DNA of 64,000 nucleotides from Alitta virens. Taxonomy: Eukaryota; Annelida; Polychaeta; Phyllodocida; Nereididae. Within the stretch, counting starts at the first letter, position 1. Every line of letters starts with the position of its first letter. The stretch is from positions 15,284,771 to 15,348,770 of the forward strand of contig OW028585.1 in assembly GCA_932294295.1 (NCBI GenBank), given 5' to 3'. Shown piece by piece: positions 15,301 through 23,801 of this stretch. A program made the position numbers and the translations under genes. The notes under the pieces are model-generated. The model had not been told where the DNA came from and ran no database searches. It worked only from the letters and a program-made list of their open reading frames with translations.

Positions 15301-16635
15301 AACATTTAGGGTAAGGGGGTTTTACTTAGGGTCGACAGGAAATCGGAACCAAAAACCTTTTTTGATTCGGCCGATCTACTTACAACAGCTCTCATTCTGG
15401 CTGCATTAAAATCTTCTCCACCCGTTGATTGGTTAACTGCTTCCTAGAAAATGACATATAATGATAAAATGTATCACTGAATTATTATTCTGTCAAAATT
15501 TCCAAAAAAAAAAGCTACAATAAATTCTCACAGCATCGTATGGATATATTACGAGCAACCATACTGAGGCAGTTAATATCTCATATTATCATTCATTCAG
15601 TGCCACAATTAATGCACCCGATTACCTCAGATTTTGAGCTCAATTTTTCATCCAGTTCTGCATGCTCCATAGCCTGGTTAAGAACAATAAACATAAAACA
15701 AACCATAGCAAAATTAACAAAACTAAATGCGCAATTCAGCTTCTATAAAACTTTACTGTTAAAACCTATCTCGTTTTATACTATTTAGTGCCCAGCATGT
15801 TAAAAAAAAGCAGCCATAGAAAAACTGTTCAGTTTCAGTGATTTCTTGTGATGATTATGCGCTCTGTTCAGCTGTATTTGCACTTAAAACATGTCTCTAT
15901 GGTATTTCTTTTAGTTTGTGAATTTTTATTTTAAAAGACCATGCAACTGAAGTATACAAAAATTGATAAATGTCTTAATGTGGCACTATCAAGTGTAGGA
16001 CTCTAGATTATTATTTGTGTTGGAGTTTAGCAACTGCATGAGAACATTAATGTTTTTTATAACGTATGCTAAAAACTTGCATACCTTATAGACATAGTTT
16101 AACACACAGAAATAAACTAAAAAAATTATAGGGTTGTCATTGATATAAATTTTTGATTTTGATATCGATATCAGTATTCCACTTTCGATATTGCAATATC
16201 GTAAAATCAAGCACATTTTATATTATCAGACCTTTTAATGTGATAACTACTAAGCCAATTTGCTAGGCAATTTAGTTTTCAATTTGGGGTGCAAGGTGGG
16301 TAGTACAATGCTCATCATGGCACAAATGTACAATTATAGATGATAATCAAAGACTCAAAACATAAAATTTTTCGATATGGATATTTTCTCGATTCAGCAA
16401 TATACAGCATATCGATGACAACCCTAAAAAAAAATACCCTTTGAATGCGCATGTGGATGACAGCCAGTTCGTCCCTGACATCATGACAATTGCGCTGAGT
16501 CCTCTGCTCCTCACTTAGTACAATCTGCCATTTTACGTCATCCGACATACTGAGATGCATCATGTTGTCATCAGGGGGCTGAGGGGTTAGCATCCGAGGA
16601 ACATTGTCCAAAGGTACTTCACGCTTTTTACTCAT
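312..16635 (-). CDS. Long coiled-coil protein, 25 coding exons, 3' end outside window
   Basis: I reconstructed 25 exons, each with an AG acceptor and GT donor and matching phase: 16438-16635, 15626-15673, 15384-15443, 14469-14573, 13948-14012, 12802-12903, 12571-12647, 12319-12426, 11805-11908, 10967-11077, 9931-10069, 9630-9694, 8724-8787, 7856-7959, 7052-7198, 6855-6943, 6055-6247, 5318-5378, 4736-4839, 4198-4320, 3950-4032, 3306-3441, 2052-2165, 1063-1165 and 312-415. They sum to 2607 nt, exactly 869 codons. The protein starts MSKKREVPLDNVPRML and is rich in Lys, Glu and Gln with heptad-like Leu/Ile/Met spacing, so extended alpha-helical coiled coil is the main visible property. There is no signal peptide or membrane segment. 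A less coiled central part (about residues 450-600) contains a CNC motif and the stretch HLFKFMNNHKENLTEMF. I do not recognise the family. A cytoskeletal, centrosomal or ciliary role would be typical of such proteins but is only a guess. The donor chosen for 7052-7198 is the least certain, since it was picked for phase. The last exon ends with an open donor at 312, so the gene continues left. Confidence 0.82.
588..1046. repeat. 28-bp minisatellite, about 16 copies
   Basis: A head-to-tail array with a unit close to ATAATCTTGCTGTATCAAAA followed by TGTTTTCT. Copies differ by a few substitutions (TGTATC/TGTGTC, TTTTCT/TATTCT). It lies in the intron between the last two coiled-coil exons in the window and ends about 17 bp from the donor at 1063. 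Confidence 0.9.
1166..2051. other. Intron of the coiled-coil gene with no recognisable feature
   Basis: AT-rich sequence between exons 2052-2165 and 1063-1165. I see no ORF, repeat or RNA gene in it. Confidence 0.6.
2195..2490 (+). mobile_element. SINE family A, body fragment
   Basis: Matches the body of the full-length SINE at 29840-30319 in the same order: a TGGATTTTC start, a TATTTCC.C..GTGGCT segment, CTGCAAT.CTATTGG, the block CAGTAGTATTT.TAGT, then CATTTTAATGTATATTTGA. The tRNA-like head is missing, so it is 5' truncated. It sits in an intron of the coiled-coil gene, opposite to the gene's direction. Confidence 0.75.
4930..5312. repeat. Degenerate tandem repeat (TTTTGTAAGATGGAGTTTATCAAA-like)
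   Basis: At least ten irregular copies of a 24-35 bp unit built from TTTTGTAAGATGGA and TTTATCAAATT. It ends just before the donor of exon 5318-5378 and is probably an old, diverged minisatellite. Confidence 0.7.
5548..5592 (-). mobile_element. SINE family B, short fragment
   Basis: CTTATATGACCAGCTGCCAG and the following AGGCAGATGTAATGATGAGATGAT match the family seen at 33655, 36700 and 38540. Only the tail-proximal part is left. Confidence 0.6.
8235..8480 (+). mobile_element. 3' end of a non-LTR retroelement (TGTCAATAAAA-TATATA family)
   Basis: Ends in CGTCAATAAAAATTATATATATG. It shares the block TTTGGTGGCTGGAACC (about 8335-8350) with the minus-strand copy at 13134-13320, and shares the terminal signal with copies at 13918, 58631 and 62604. 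No protein-coding part is recognisable. It is intronic in the coiled-coil gene. Confidence 0.6.
10548..10690 (-). mobile_element. SINE family A, internally deleted copy
   Basis: On the minus strand it carries the head junction (AGTCGAGCCTAAGTTGG) and then the tail blocks CCATATGGTCCCTGCCTGTC and ACATAAAGCCCTAATCCACC, matching the full copy at 29840-30319. The middle body is absent. Confidence 0.7.
11285..11527 (+). mobile_element. SINE family B, near-complete body
   Basis: Starts with a tRNA-like B-box region (TTGGTTCGATC), then GAGCTACATCCCAGCTGGAT, the CATGAGACGTTA block, the TCGGTGTCAATGCTGAGGCA block and CCTCTGGCACCTGGCCATAT. The same order occurs at 30555 and 48700, and reversed at 33655, 36700 and 38540. 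The two overlapping ORFs here are by-products of the repeat. Confidence 0.75.
11987..12250. mobile_element. Short inverted-repeat (MITE-like) element
   Basis: The left arm GGCCATCCTTAAAATAATTT then CTGTTGCGGGTT is matched in inverse by the right arm AACCCGCAATAGGAATATTT then TTAAGAATGGCC. Arms are about 36 bp, the whole about 264 bp, with no coding capacity. It lies in a coiled-coil gene intron. I could not define a target duplication. Confidence 0.65.
13134..13320 (-). mobile_element. 3' end of a non-LTR retroelement, minus orientation
   Basis: On the minus strand it ends TGTCAATAAAATCTATATATA and contains TTGGTGGCTGGAACC, shared with the copy at 8235-8480. It is a truncated non-coding 3' tail. 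Confidence 0.6.
13640..13937 (+). mobile_element. 3' end of a related non-LTR retroelement
   Basis: Ends GTGTCAATAAAAGCTATATATA. An internal block GGCAACTGGGACCTTGAAC is a diverged form of GGTGGCTGGAACCTTGA in the copy at 13134-13320. It ends 10 bp from the donor of exon 13948-14012. Confidence 0.5.
16128..16425. mobile_element. Inverted-repeat (MITE-like) element beside coding exon 1
   Basis: Left end TAGGGTTGTCATTGATATA and right end TATCGATGACAACCCTA form terminal inverted repeats of about 18 bp. The interior is rich in ATCGATAT words. The right end stops about 12 bp from the donor of the first coding exon (16438). Confidence 0.6.
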
Positions 16636-16959
16636 ATTCGTGGGTCTTCAGTTCTCTCTGTCATCCTGATCATCAGTTTCAACTTCCACCATCTTGCAGT
16701 TGATAATTAAGATGCTTACTGCAATAACAGAACATCTCTAGGTTAAAACTATATACAGATACTATATATTGATAATGGATACACTGAAGAACAACTAAAT
16801 TGATTTTAAGACACTAAGACACAAATTTTCAAACGCAAAACCAGAAAGTAACAGAGTGCCAAGTACTCAACCAGGCTGTGGTCATGAATGTAAAGTAGGC
16901 ACCCAACCAGGGGGATTGGGGTTAAACCCCATTCCCACCTTGCCGAACTGCTTCCCGAA

Positions 16960-17400
16960 CTCCCACAAACTAGGAGTTTGTCTTAAAAGTATGTCAGAGA
17001 TCGTAAAAGTTTGTAGCTAATCGCCAGAGTTCGTCAAAGTTCCTGGAATTTTTAGACATGTTCAAAAATCATTGTAGCCTTTTACTGACTAAAATAGTTT
17101 GTAGGACATCATAAATGGATTCGTAATAGCTCGTAGGAGTTTGTAGATAGTTCCTCAAAGTTCCTAGATGGTCGTGAAAGTTTGTAGAAATTCATACAAG
17201 TTCGTAGGTACTTCATAGAAGTTTCGGGTGATATCGTAGGTGCACCTCAAGAAAATAGATCGTGGAATTTCGAAGTTTATTGCTAATTAGGAATTAGACC
17301 TATCATCAGATGATATTGGCGAACTTCCAGGAACTTCAACAACTCAAACTTTGTGATAGTTCCGCGCAGACTTCGTAGCAGTTTTCGTAGGTAGGAACGG
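16960..17400. repeat. Degenerate repeat region built on TTCGTAG / GTTCCTAG words
   Basis: Words such as AGTTCGTA, AGTTTGTAG, AGTTCCT and GTTCGTAAAG recur every 15-40 bp in the inferred 5' UTR intron of the coiled-coil gene. No clean unit remains. Confidence 0.5.
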
Positions 17401-17520
17401 GGTTTTAATAGGTCTATTCTGGTTAATAAATTTGTTTGTTAACTTCCTTCTAATCGATCTGCAACTAAATCTGATAGAAGAATAGACTTATAACCTATAT
17501 AATTTTTATCCATGGAAAAT

Positions 17521-17636
17521 TTAAAAAAAAATCATTGTCATGACATTAACAATATTGACATTGAATGATTCACAAAAAAAAAAAAAAAAAATCATTGTCA
17601 TGACAATATTGACATTGAATGATTCACAAAAATTCA
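17521..17636. repeat. Tandem duplication of about 60 bp with an A-run
   Basis: AATCATTGTCATGACA ... AATATTGACATTGAATGATT then CACAAAAA occurs twice head to tail. The second copy lacks a short ACATTAAC-type segment. It is a recent local duplication joined at poly(A). Confidence 0.8.
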
Positions 17637-18026
17637 CATTTTGGCAGGTGACAAAATCATTCATGATATGATTTTGCCACTTCTGCCCTACCCCCTTTAT
17701 TGGATCCCCAGACTACCCCTCAGTTGGTCTGGCCCCCAGATCCACCCATGCATGACAACCCTTGGTACCACGAAACTGCCAACGTTGTCTATTCCAGCTG
17801 ATATCTCTAAAACAACTGAATGACAACTGCTAAAACTACGACATATGTGTTTCCTAAAGCTTTTTCGACTTTTTTCAATCAATGACACATTTTTTCTCTA
17901 AATAAATGATATGATTCAGACCAAAATTCACGCATCTCACCCGCAAGTTTTCGGAAATCCCTCCTTGTCAACAGAAAACCGCAACGTATTCTGGGAAGAG
18001 GGCTCTGACCTCAATTACGCAGAAGT

Positions 18027-18331
18027 ACTTCCGGGTCACTGTACTACCTCATTCTGAAAATGAAGTAGGGATGAAAGGCTGAATATATTGCGCGTATGTT
18101 TTCATGATTGTTCTAATATTGAACAAATTCAAGTGAAAATGATTGTGAAAAAAAAATTACTAACATATTAGCTTCATGTTACACTTATTTCTGCAGTTTT
18201 CATCGGTACTTTGTGTAATTTAATTAACAATACATGCTTCCTCCCCTACAGAGTGAATGGTGGTGTCCCTTCCTTATTTGGCAACTCGGCCGCGGATTGG
18301 TCAATGACACCGTGACGTAAACATATTTGGC
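18027..18331. promoter_or_regulatory. Divergent promoter between the coiled-coil gene and CSRNP
   Basis: The two inferred first exons lie about 300 bp apart and point away from each other. On the coiled-coil side is an ETS-type ACTTCCGG at 18027-18034. On the CSRNP side, within 60 bp, are a perfect CArG box CCTTATTTGG (18272-18281) preceded by a GGAAGG-type ETS half on the other strand, an inverted CCAAT box (ATTGG, 18296-18300), a CRE-like TGACGTAA (18313-18320) and a near-CArG ACATATTTGG (18321-18330). Serum-response plus CRE architecture is typical of immediate-early genes, a class that includes vertebrate CSRNP1. The motifs are seen, but their function and exact start sites are inferred. 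Confidence 0.55.
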
Positions 18332-18378
18332 ATGGCTGAAGACTGGCGATTAGGGTGAGAGAGGATTGTAGACTTCAG
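18330..18378 (+). other. Inferred non-coding first exon of CSRNP, with an 8-codon uORF
   Basis: GACTTCAG followed by GTAATTAT at 18379 is a good donor pairing with the acceptor TTTGTTTCAG at 23695. The exon contains ATG at 18332-18334 opening MAEDWRLG and a stop at 18356-18358. The 5' boundary is a guess. An alternative donor (GATTAGG then GTGAGA, 18355) lies within it. Confidence 0.4.
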
Positions 18379-19240
18379 GTAATTATCGACGATTTTATCA
18401 ATTTGTAGTCGATTTACAGCCTTAGATCCGGGTGAGGTTGTTCATACCAATCTTTTGCTTCAATATGTGCAATCAGATCGTCTCAAGCTTTTCTAATTAT
18501 GGCGTAATCAGTCGATTTTAGTAGGTAAAACCCACTCATTTGATAACATGGTGGCTGTCATTCTGAGCCTCAGTATTGTGTATTTGCTGAAATTATGTCA
18601 CGTAGGCTTAAGCGACTACGTTTGTTCACATGGAATGTTGCTCTGAAAACTTTTTTTATGTTGTTGGACAAACACTTCTGTATATAATTGTTTTACCATT
18701 GATATCGGGCAGCTTGCAGTGAGATTTAAATGTAATCAATACTAATTTCCCAGTCTAGACTAGCTGGTACAGTAGATTATACGCAAAAATGTGTATTGTT
18801 TTCTCATAATCTGTGTCATTTACAACAAAGCAAAAAAGGTAGCAGGGTCTGAAATATGTCATTGTCATCTAGAGTTGCTCTGATCTGATCGACGATCAGT
18901 AAAACTGAGTAATGAAAAATTTCCAAGAAATAAATTAATTGTTATCTGATTAATTTATTGGGAATTTATAACTTATTTTTGGATCAGTTTACTGAACTGC
19001 AGCCACTATTACCTTTCATCGGCACAACAGTACATTATATTGCCAAAGAGGTAATGCTTGAATTCAACAGCGATTTAAATTTAGTCATAAAATTCCAAAC
19101 GTAATCCAACGCAACCAATAACTTTAATATAAGTAAAGTTATGTTAATTTTGTTATGTGATTTAAAATTTGATTCATGAATGAACTCTTAATTTTTACAA
19201 ATGTTGTAGTGGTATACTAATACTTTAATTATACACAGAT

Positions 19241-19393
19241 ACACTCGGCATCAAGATTCGCCACCCCCTAAAACATGATATACAGCTTGCAAATTTAGAT
19301 TTGTTACAAAACTAATTGTATGTATATGTTTTTTGCACTTTACTTAAAGTGGCGAATTTCTATGTTGTGATGAAAATCAATGTCGCTCAGTGT
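19241..19393. mobile_element. Inverted-repeat DNA element, ACACTCRG family, copy 1
   Basis: The ends are ACACTCGG...GATTCGCCAC and GTGGCGAATTTC...CGCTCAGTGT. The same ends occur at 34901-35118 and 55151-55365. It is non-coding and lies in CSRNP intron 1. Confidence 0.7.
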
Positions 19394-21181
19394 AATTAAC
19401 CGAGTAACAAGTTATGTCCTTTGATTAACTTGTCATAAAATTAGTTGTCAGGGTTCATCATATTTAATAATTTTCATAAATTATTTAATGGTTCACAGTA
19501 GCATTTGATGTTTCTTGATGCAAAAATATTGCTCAATTAACATGTTATCAATCAATACATAAATGTTGCTGTACACTTCATGCACATGCACCTGATATTT
19601 TGATTCGTGCGAAATAATTCACATTGACACAGATTTGGAAATATTGATTGACCTGCTTAGGCTACCTAAATCTGTGAGTTGTAACAGTTGTGAATACAAA
19701 AATAGCAACAAAACAACTGGGATCCAAAGTTTAAATGACCTACATAATAGAACAATACTAGGTCACCTAACAAAGCCTCACAGAAAATTGATATGAAAGG
19801 AATGTGTATTGTGTTTACATCGACAATATACACAACATAATCATAAACAGCTGATCATGGAGCGTTTAAATGGTTTCTGAAAATGTTGCATTAGGGATCA
19901 AACATCCAAAAGTTTGTTTTGGCCATTTTAAAGATTTCATAAACTTGTGTACATGTATATAATTTTTCCAGTTATCAGCTGATTATGATATTAATATGGT
20001 ATAAATAATTTTGCTATTAAATCATTAATGATACTCATGCATGAAAAGTGATTACACTTAAACTATGGCTATGTTTAGATTGCCGGTCAATGATCCATGG
20101 ATACATTTTCTGTCTCCAGTTTTTACCCTCCATATATATACATGCTGAATGTAAATTTCAAGTGTCTTTTTGTAAATATATAACTCAGCAAGACATTATA
20201 GTAGGTCAAATAACTGAAGTCTGGGTCAAAACTTCCTAGATTTTCTAAAAGTTCGGCTGAGACATATGATATTGTCTGAGGTTGTTAACCTCAACTTAAG
20301 TCGGTGCATTTTTCATGATCTCTTAGAATACACATGATTTTGATATGTAGAGACCATTTTTCCATAGATGTATAGTTATAAATAAAAAAAGAGTACACAG
20401 CATGCCATATTATTAATTCGACACATTTATATATTATAAAAATAATTACAAACACCATTTATAAAATAACAAACACTTTTTAGCTGCCCCAATTAGTTTG
20501 TTCTAAATGTACATTGTGAATTTTTTTGTTTCCCAGTTTATACCTAGACTGAATTATATATTACATATTGTAACATAATTACGCCATTAACTTCATTACC
20601 ATAAATCTACTAATTGAGAGAATGATTTTTTTTGTATTTTCTATTTTAATCAAAGATACTCTCATTTAATGTTTAACACTGTTTACAGTAATAATGAATT
20701 TAAAACTTCAGAACTTGATCTGAAAAGTTATATATCTCCAGTTTTTGACTGTAAACACTGGCAAATAGTATGATTTTTGCTTATTTATGAATGTGAGAAA
20801 TAGTTACCAAGGTAACACAGGGCCATGGAACTGGGGTTCAGTATGCAGACTTTCTAGGTCAGAACTAGCCGAGATTCTTTAGTTCCTGGCATTATGCCAA
20901 GTTCCCTATACCATTCAGTTGCTAGGCAACAAATAAACAGGTTTATCAGCTGTTTATAGTGGGCACTTGTGGATATGCTCTTTAGACTGGCCTGCATTCT
21001 TTAACTAATTTATGTTCAACCCAAATAAATATGTTGAATTAATTGATAAATAACCATGGTAACTAACTGTTTAATAAGCTGATAAGTATCTCAAAACTTT
21101 TTAAACATCATAAACATAGCAGAGTTTACATTTTGAATGTTTACTGCAGAACTATCACAATAGAACCATTCAGTCTTATTG

Positions 21182-21252
21182 AGGTCATATTGAGGTCATG
21201 TGGCCCCTTAGGTCATTTTGTACCTGCAAGACCTCTGACCTAAACTTGACCT
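21182..21252. promoter_or_regulatory. Cluster of nuclear-receptor half-sites with two perfect DR5 motifs
   Basis: AGGTCA occurs at 21182-21187, 21193-21198 and 21210-21215, and TGACCT at 21236-21241 and 21247-21252. The first two are a direct repeat with a 5-bp spacer (TATTG). The last two are the same on the opposite strand (spacer AAACT). DR5 of AGGTCA is the classic RAR/RXR response element. It lies in CSRNP intron 1, about 2.8 kb downstream of the inferred first exon. Receptor binding is inference. Confidence 0.5.
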
Positions 21253-21458
21253 TGTATATATAATTAGATTGATTATTGGAAAAGAAAAGGGCTTTGTGAA
21301 CTGGTGAATAGCAATGGAAATTTGTCAGTTAAAATTTATTCAAATGTGTTTATTTTACTGCAATTTTATTAACAAAAGAAAATAATGAAATATTATTGAT
21401 TTCAGTGGAAACTCCGTTGCTATATAGTGTGCAAAATTAGCAATAACAGATAGGTATA

Positions 21459-21593
21459 TACCGTAATGGAGGATATTATCGACAAGGCGGGTATTTTCGA
21501 CACTCACATTAAAATGTTTACAATTTTTTATTTAACAAACTAATTTAAGTGTCGAAAATAGCCGTCCTGTCGATAATACCCTCCATTACGGTA
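21459..21593. mobile_element. 135-bp foldback (MITE-like) element
   Basis: The arm TACCGTAATGGAGG.TATTAT then CGACA.G.CGG.TATTTTCGACACT is repeated in inverse at 21548-21593. The arms are about 46 bp with three or four mismatches and a loop of about 43 nt. It is non-coding and intronic in CSRNP. Confidence 0.8.
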
Positions 21594-21748
21594 AACACAT
21601 TTGGATGAATTTTTAACAAAATTTCAAACTTAGTGTTTGCTGTAAATGTCAATGATGTCCATAGATTATTGTTTACTTGCCAGCATTTTGAGCTATTTCA
21701 ACCTTGGGAGTTGTTTAATTGTAACATAAAGTTCAGAGGGTCTTTTAT

Positions 21749-22002
21749 TACTGTATTTACTCAAATAAAAGCCCTACCTTCTATTAAGATATCTCAGCAG
21801 GGCCTTTATTTGAGGTGGGCTTCTATTCGAGGCAGGCTTCTATTATTTCGGGCAATGTAGGACACCAAGAATTCCAAAAACCTCACAAAAATAACTAAAA
21901 TACCTAAATTTCTTGGGATTTTTTGCCTTTGCTTAATGTGAGAAGGGGGCATTCTATTTGAGAGGGGGGGGGGGAGAAGAGTTTATTTGAATAAATATGG
22001 TA
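21749..22002. mobile_element. MITE with TACYGTATTTACT ends, copy 1
   Basis: The left end TACTGTATTTACTCAAATAA and right end TTATTTGAATAAATATGGTA are terminal inverted repeats. Inside, GCCTTTATTTGAGGTGGGC and TTCTATTCGAGGCAGGC are subrepeats shared with the copy at 31671-32057. The ends look like widespread hAT-type MITEs, but the class is inference. Confidence 0.75.
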
Positions 22003-22059
22003 TAATTACAGTACCGTGGTCCCTGATGCCAGAACGCATACTTCAACTGGTTGCAAATA

Positions 22060-23660
22060 TTACAATCCCAGGATGTTATAAATAAGCAATCAGATTTGGT
22101 ACTCCGATATCAACATTTTGAGTCATGGAGAGAGTCAGAAAGTAGGACATGTGACAATGTCAACACCAGTCTGCGAACATGTGATATTCACTTTCCGCAA
22201 TTACTAACAAAAAAAGAAGATAAACATGATCTAAAATGCCATACGGTTATCTCTGATCATATCAGTGTTGTCTGCATATTTGATAAGCGACAGACCTGTT
22301 TAATTTTATGTAGCTGTTTGGCAAGGTTAGATATATCAAATATGAATGTACATAATACAGCAGTTTTCGAGGGAGCTTCGCTGACTAGACCATCAGAAAA
22401 CCATTTAGAGACAGTTAAAAAGTTCGATTAGAAGAGGGTGAAACCTAACCGACATATAGTGCAGTTACTGTGGTCATCTGGTATAGGAGAATATGAAAAT
22501 AGCATCCAATTTGGGCCATTTAGGGTTGTGGGATGAACACGTTCCAAATCAGGGTAAAACTGAGGGTCCTAACGTCAATTTAATGACATAAACATTGCCT
22601 TATCTACTTTTTGATCTGTCTCCAAATGTTGTTCTGAAGAATCAGTCAGCGATGTCCCCTCAAAAACTGCTGTATGTTGTTTTCTGGACATGTAAAGTTG
22701 TAAGTATAGCAGATCAGCTGTGCAGCCCTCCGAGGCAAGTTCTTGCATCTCAGGCAGATTTGTTGATGATAGAACTCTGCAATTATAGACGATTCCAAAA
22801 TTCAGCAGATTGTAAATCTGAAAAATTTGAATCTCGATTATTTTACCTCAGTATCTTGTACCAGCAAGTTCTGTGGATTTGCATCATTATATTTCCCATT
22901 TTGTATCAAAGATGCTGAGATTTCCTATAATTAAATTGTTGACAAATTTCTGTGTGGGTTTTTCTTAAGTAATCTATTATTAATCGATAATTAGTCACTA
23001 CAAGTTTCAATAAATCGACTGCAAGCTTAAACAGATTCTTAGCACTAATTGATGAGTGGCTCAGGTGTTCCACAGGGTGTTCCGCTTTTACCCTAGATAG
23101 GTGCATCCTAAAGGTGGAACATTTTAGTTGCCTGTTCATGATAGATAAACTGAGTAGATCTATACACTTAGAATTCCAAGCTTATATTGATTTTACAATG
23201 AACAGTTCTGATAGTTCTTGTGATATAGTATTTTAGTTCCGTTTTAGGTGCTGAATATATTCGTCCAACTAAATCAATTGATAGACACACAGTCTGACTG
23301 AAAATGTATTACATACATGTACAAAAAAATTCATACTTTAATTTTACTATGAAAAGCTCTGAAAGTTCTTGTGATACCGTTTTTAATAGACTCAGACTTG
23401 CATTTTTATTCGGCAATAACGACAAAAAAAAAACACTCGTACATTGTTAAAAAAAAAAGTACAGACATTAATTAAATAAATTTGGAAAAAATAAAAATGC
23501 CGGGCGATCCCCCAATGATCATATTATAGGTCTTATTGAGATGCTAAACACTGCTAAATTTATATAGCCGTACATGTACAACAATCATTTATTCAGTCAT
23601 TCAGCATAATATGGAAGAGTTTTATGATCAGCTCCTACAATTTAATTTTCATGAATGGAT
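22060..23660. other. Remainder of CSRNP intron 1, no gene seen
   Basis: It contains an isolated 126-codon ORF at 22051-22431 with no recognisable domain or splice context, a repeat scrap matching GTGCAGCCCTC..GGCAAGTTCTT at about 22718-22745 (see the ATCT-tail family), and otherwise plain AT-rich intron. Confidence 0.55.
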
Positions 23661-23695
23661 TTATCTTTTATAGAATATTGTTTTCTTTTGTTTCA

Positions 23696-23801
23696 GAGAG
23701 GTGTTGTTATTGGCTTAGACCAGATGTAACAAGCAAACGGCCAGTATTCATCTTAAGAGGGAGGTCATCGTCATAGCGACCACCCTACAGCTGCCGCCAT
23801 C
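23696..23801 (+). other. CSRNP 5' UTR part of exon 2, with a start-stop uORF
   Basis: The leader after the acceptor at 23695 contains ATG immediately followed by TAA at 23724-23729, a minimal start-stop ORF. The main ATG at 23802 sits in CCGCCATCATG, a fair initiation context. Confidence 0.5.

Larger units (their letters stand above)
16636..18045 (-). other. 5' UTR of the coiled-coil gene: inferred leader exons, 1.2-kb intron and a 14-codon uORF
   Basis: A strong donor (GCGG then GTGAGATG, minus strand) at 17941 ends an inferred non-coding first exon of roughly 17941-18045. An acceptor after CTGCAAG begins the second exon at 16692. Its first three bases are an ATG opening a 14-codon ORF (MVEVETDDQDDREN, stop at 16648-16650), which ends 12 nt before the main ATG at 16633-16635 and in another frame. 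The intron between holds the degenerate TTCGTAG-rich repeat region and a tandem duplication described separately. The transcription start is inferred, not seen. Confidence 0.5.

Noticed and set aside
22051..22431. 126-codon plus-strand ORF in CSRNP intron 1
   Set aside because: No domain, no splice context, Cys/His placement without pattern, adjacent to a MITE. A chance ORF is more likely.
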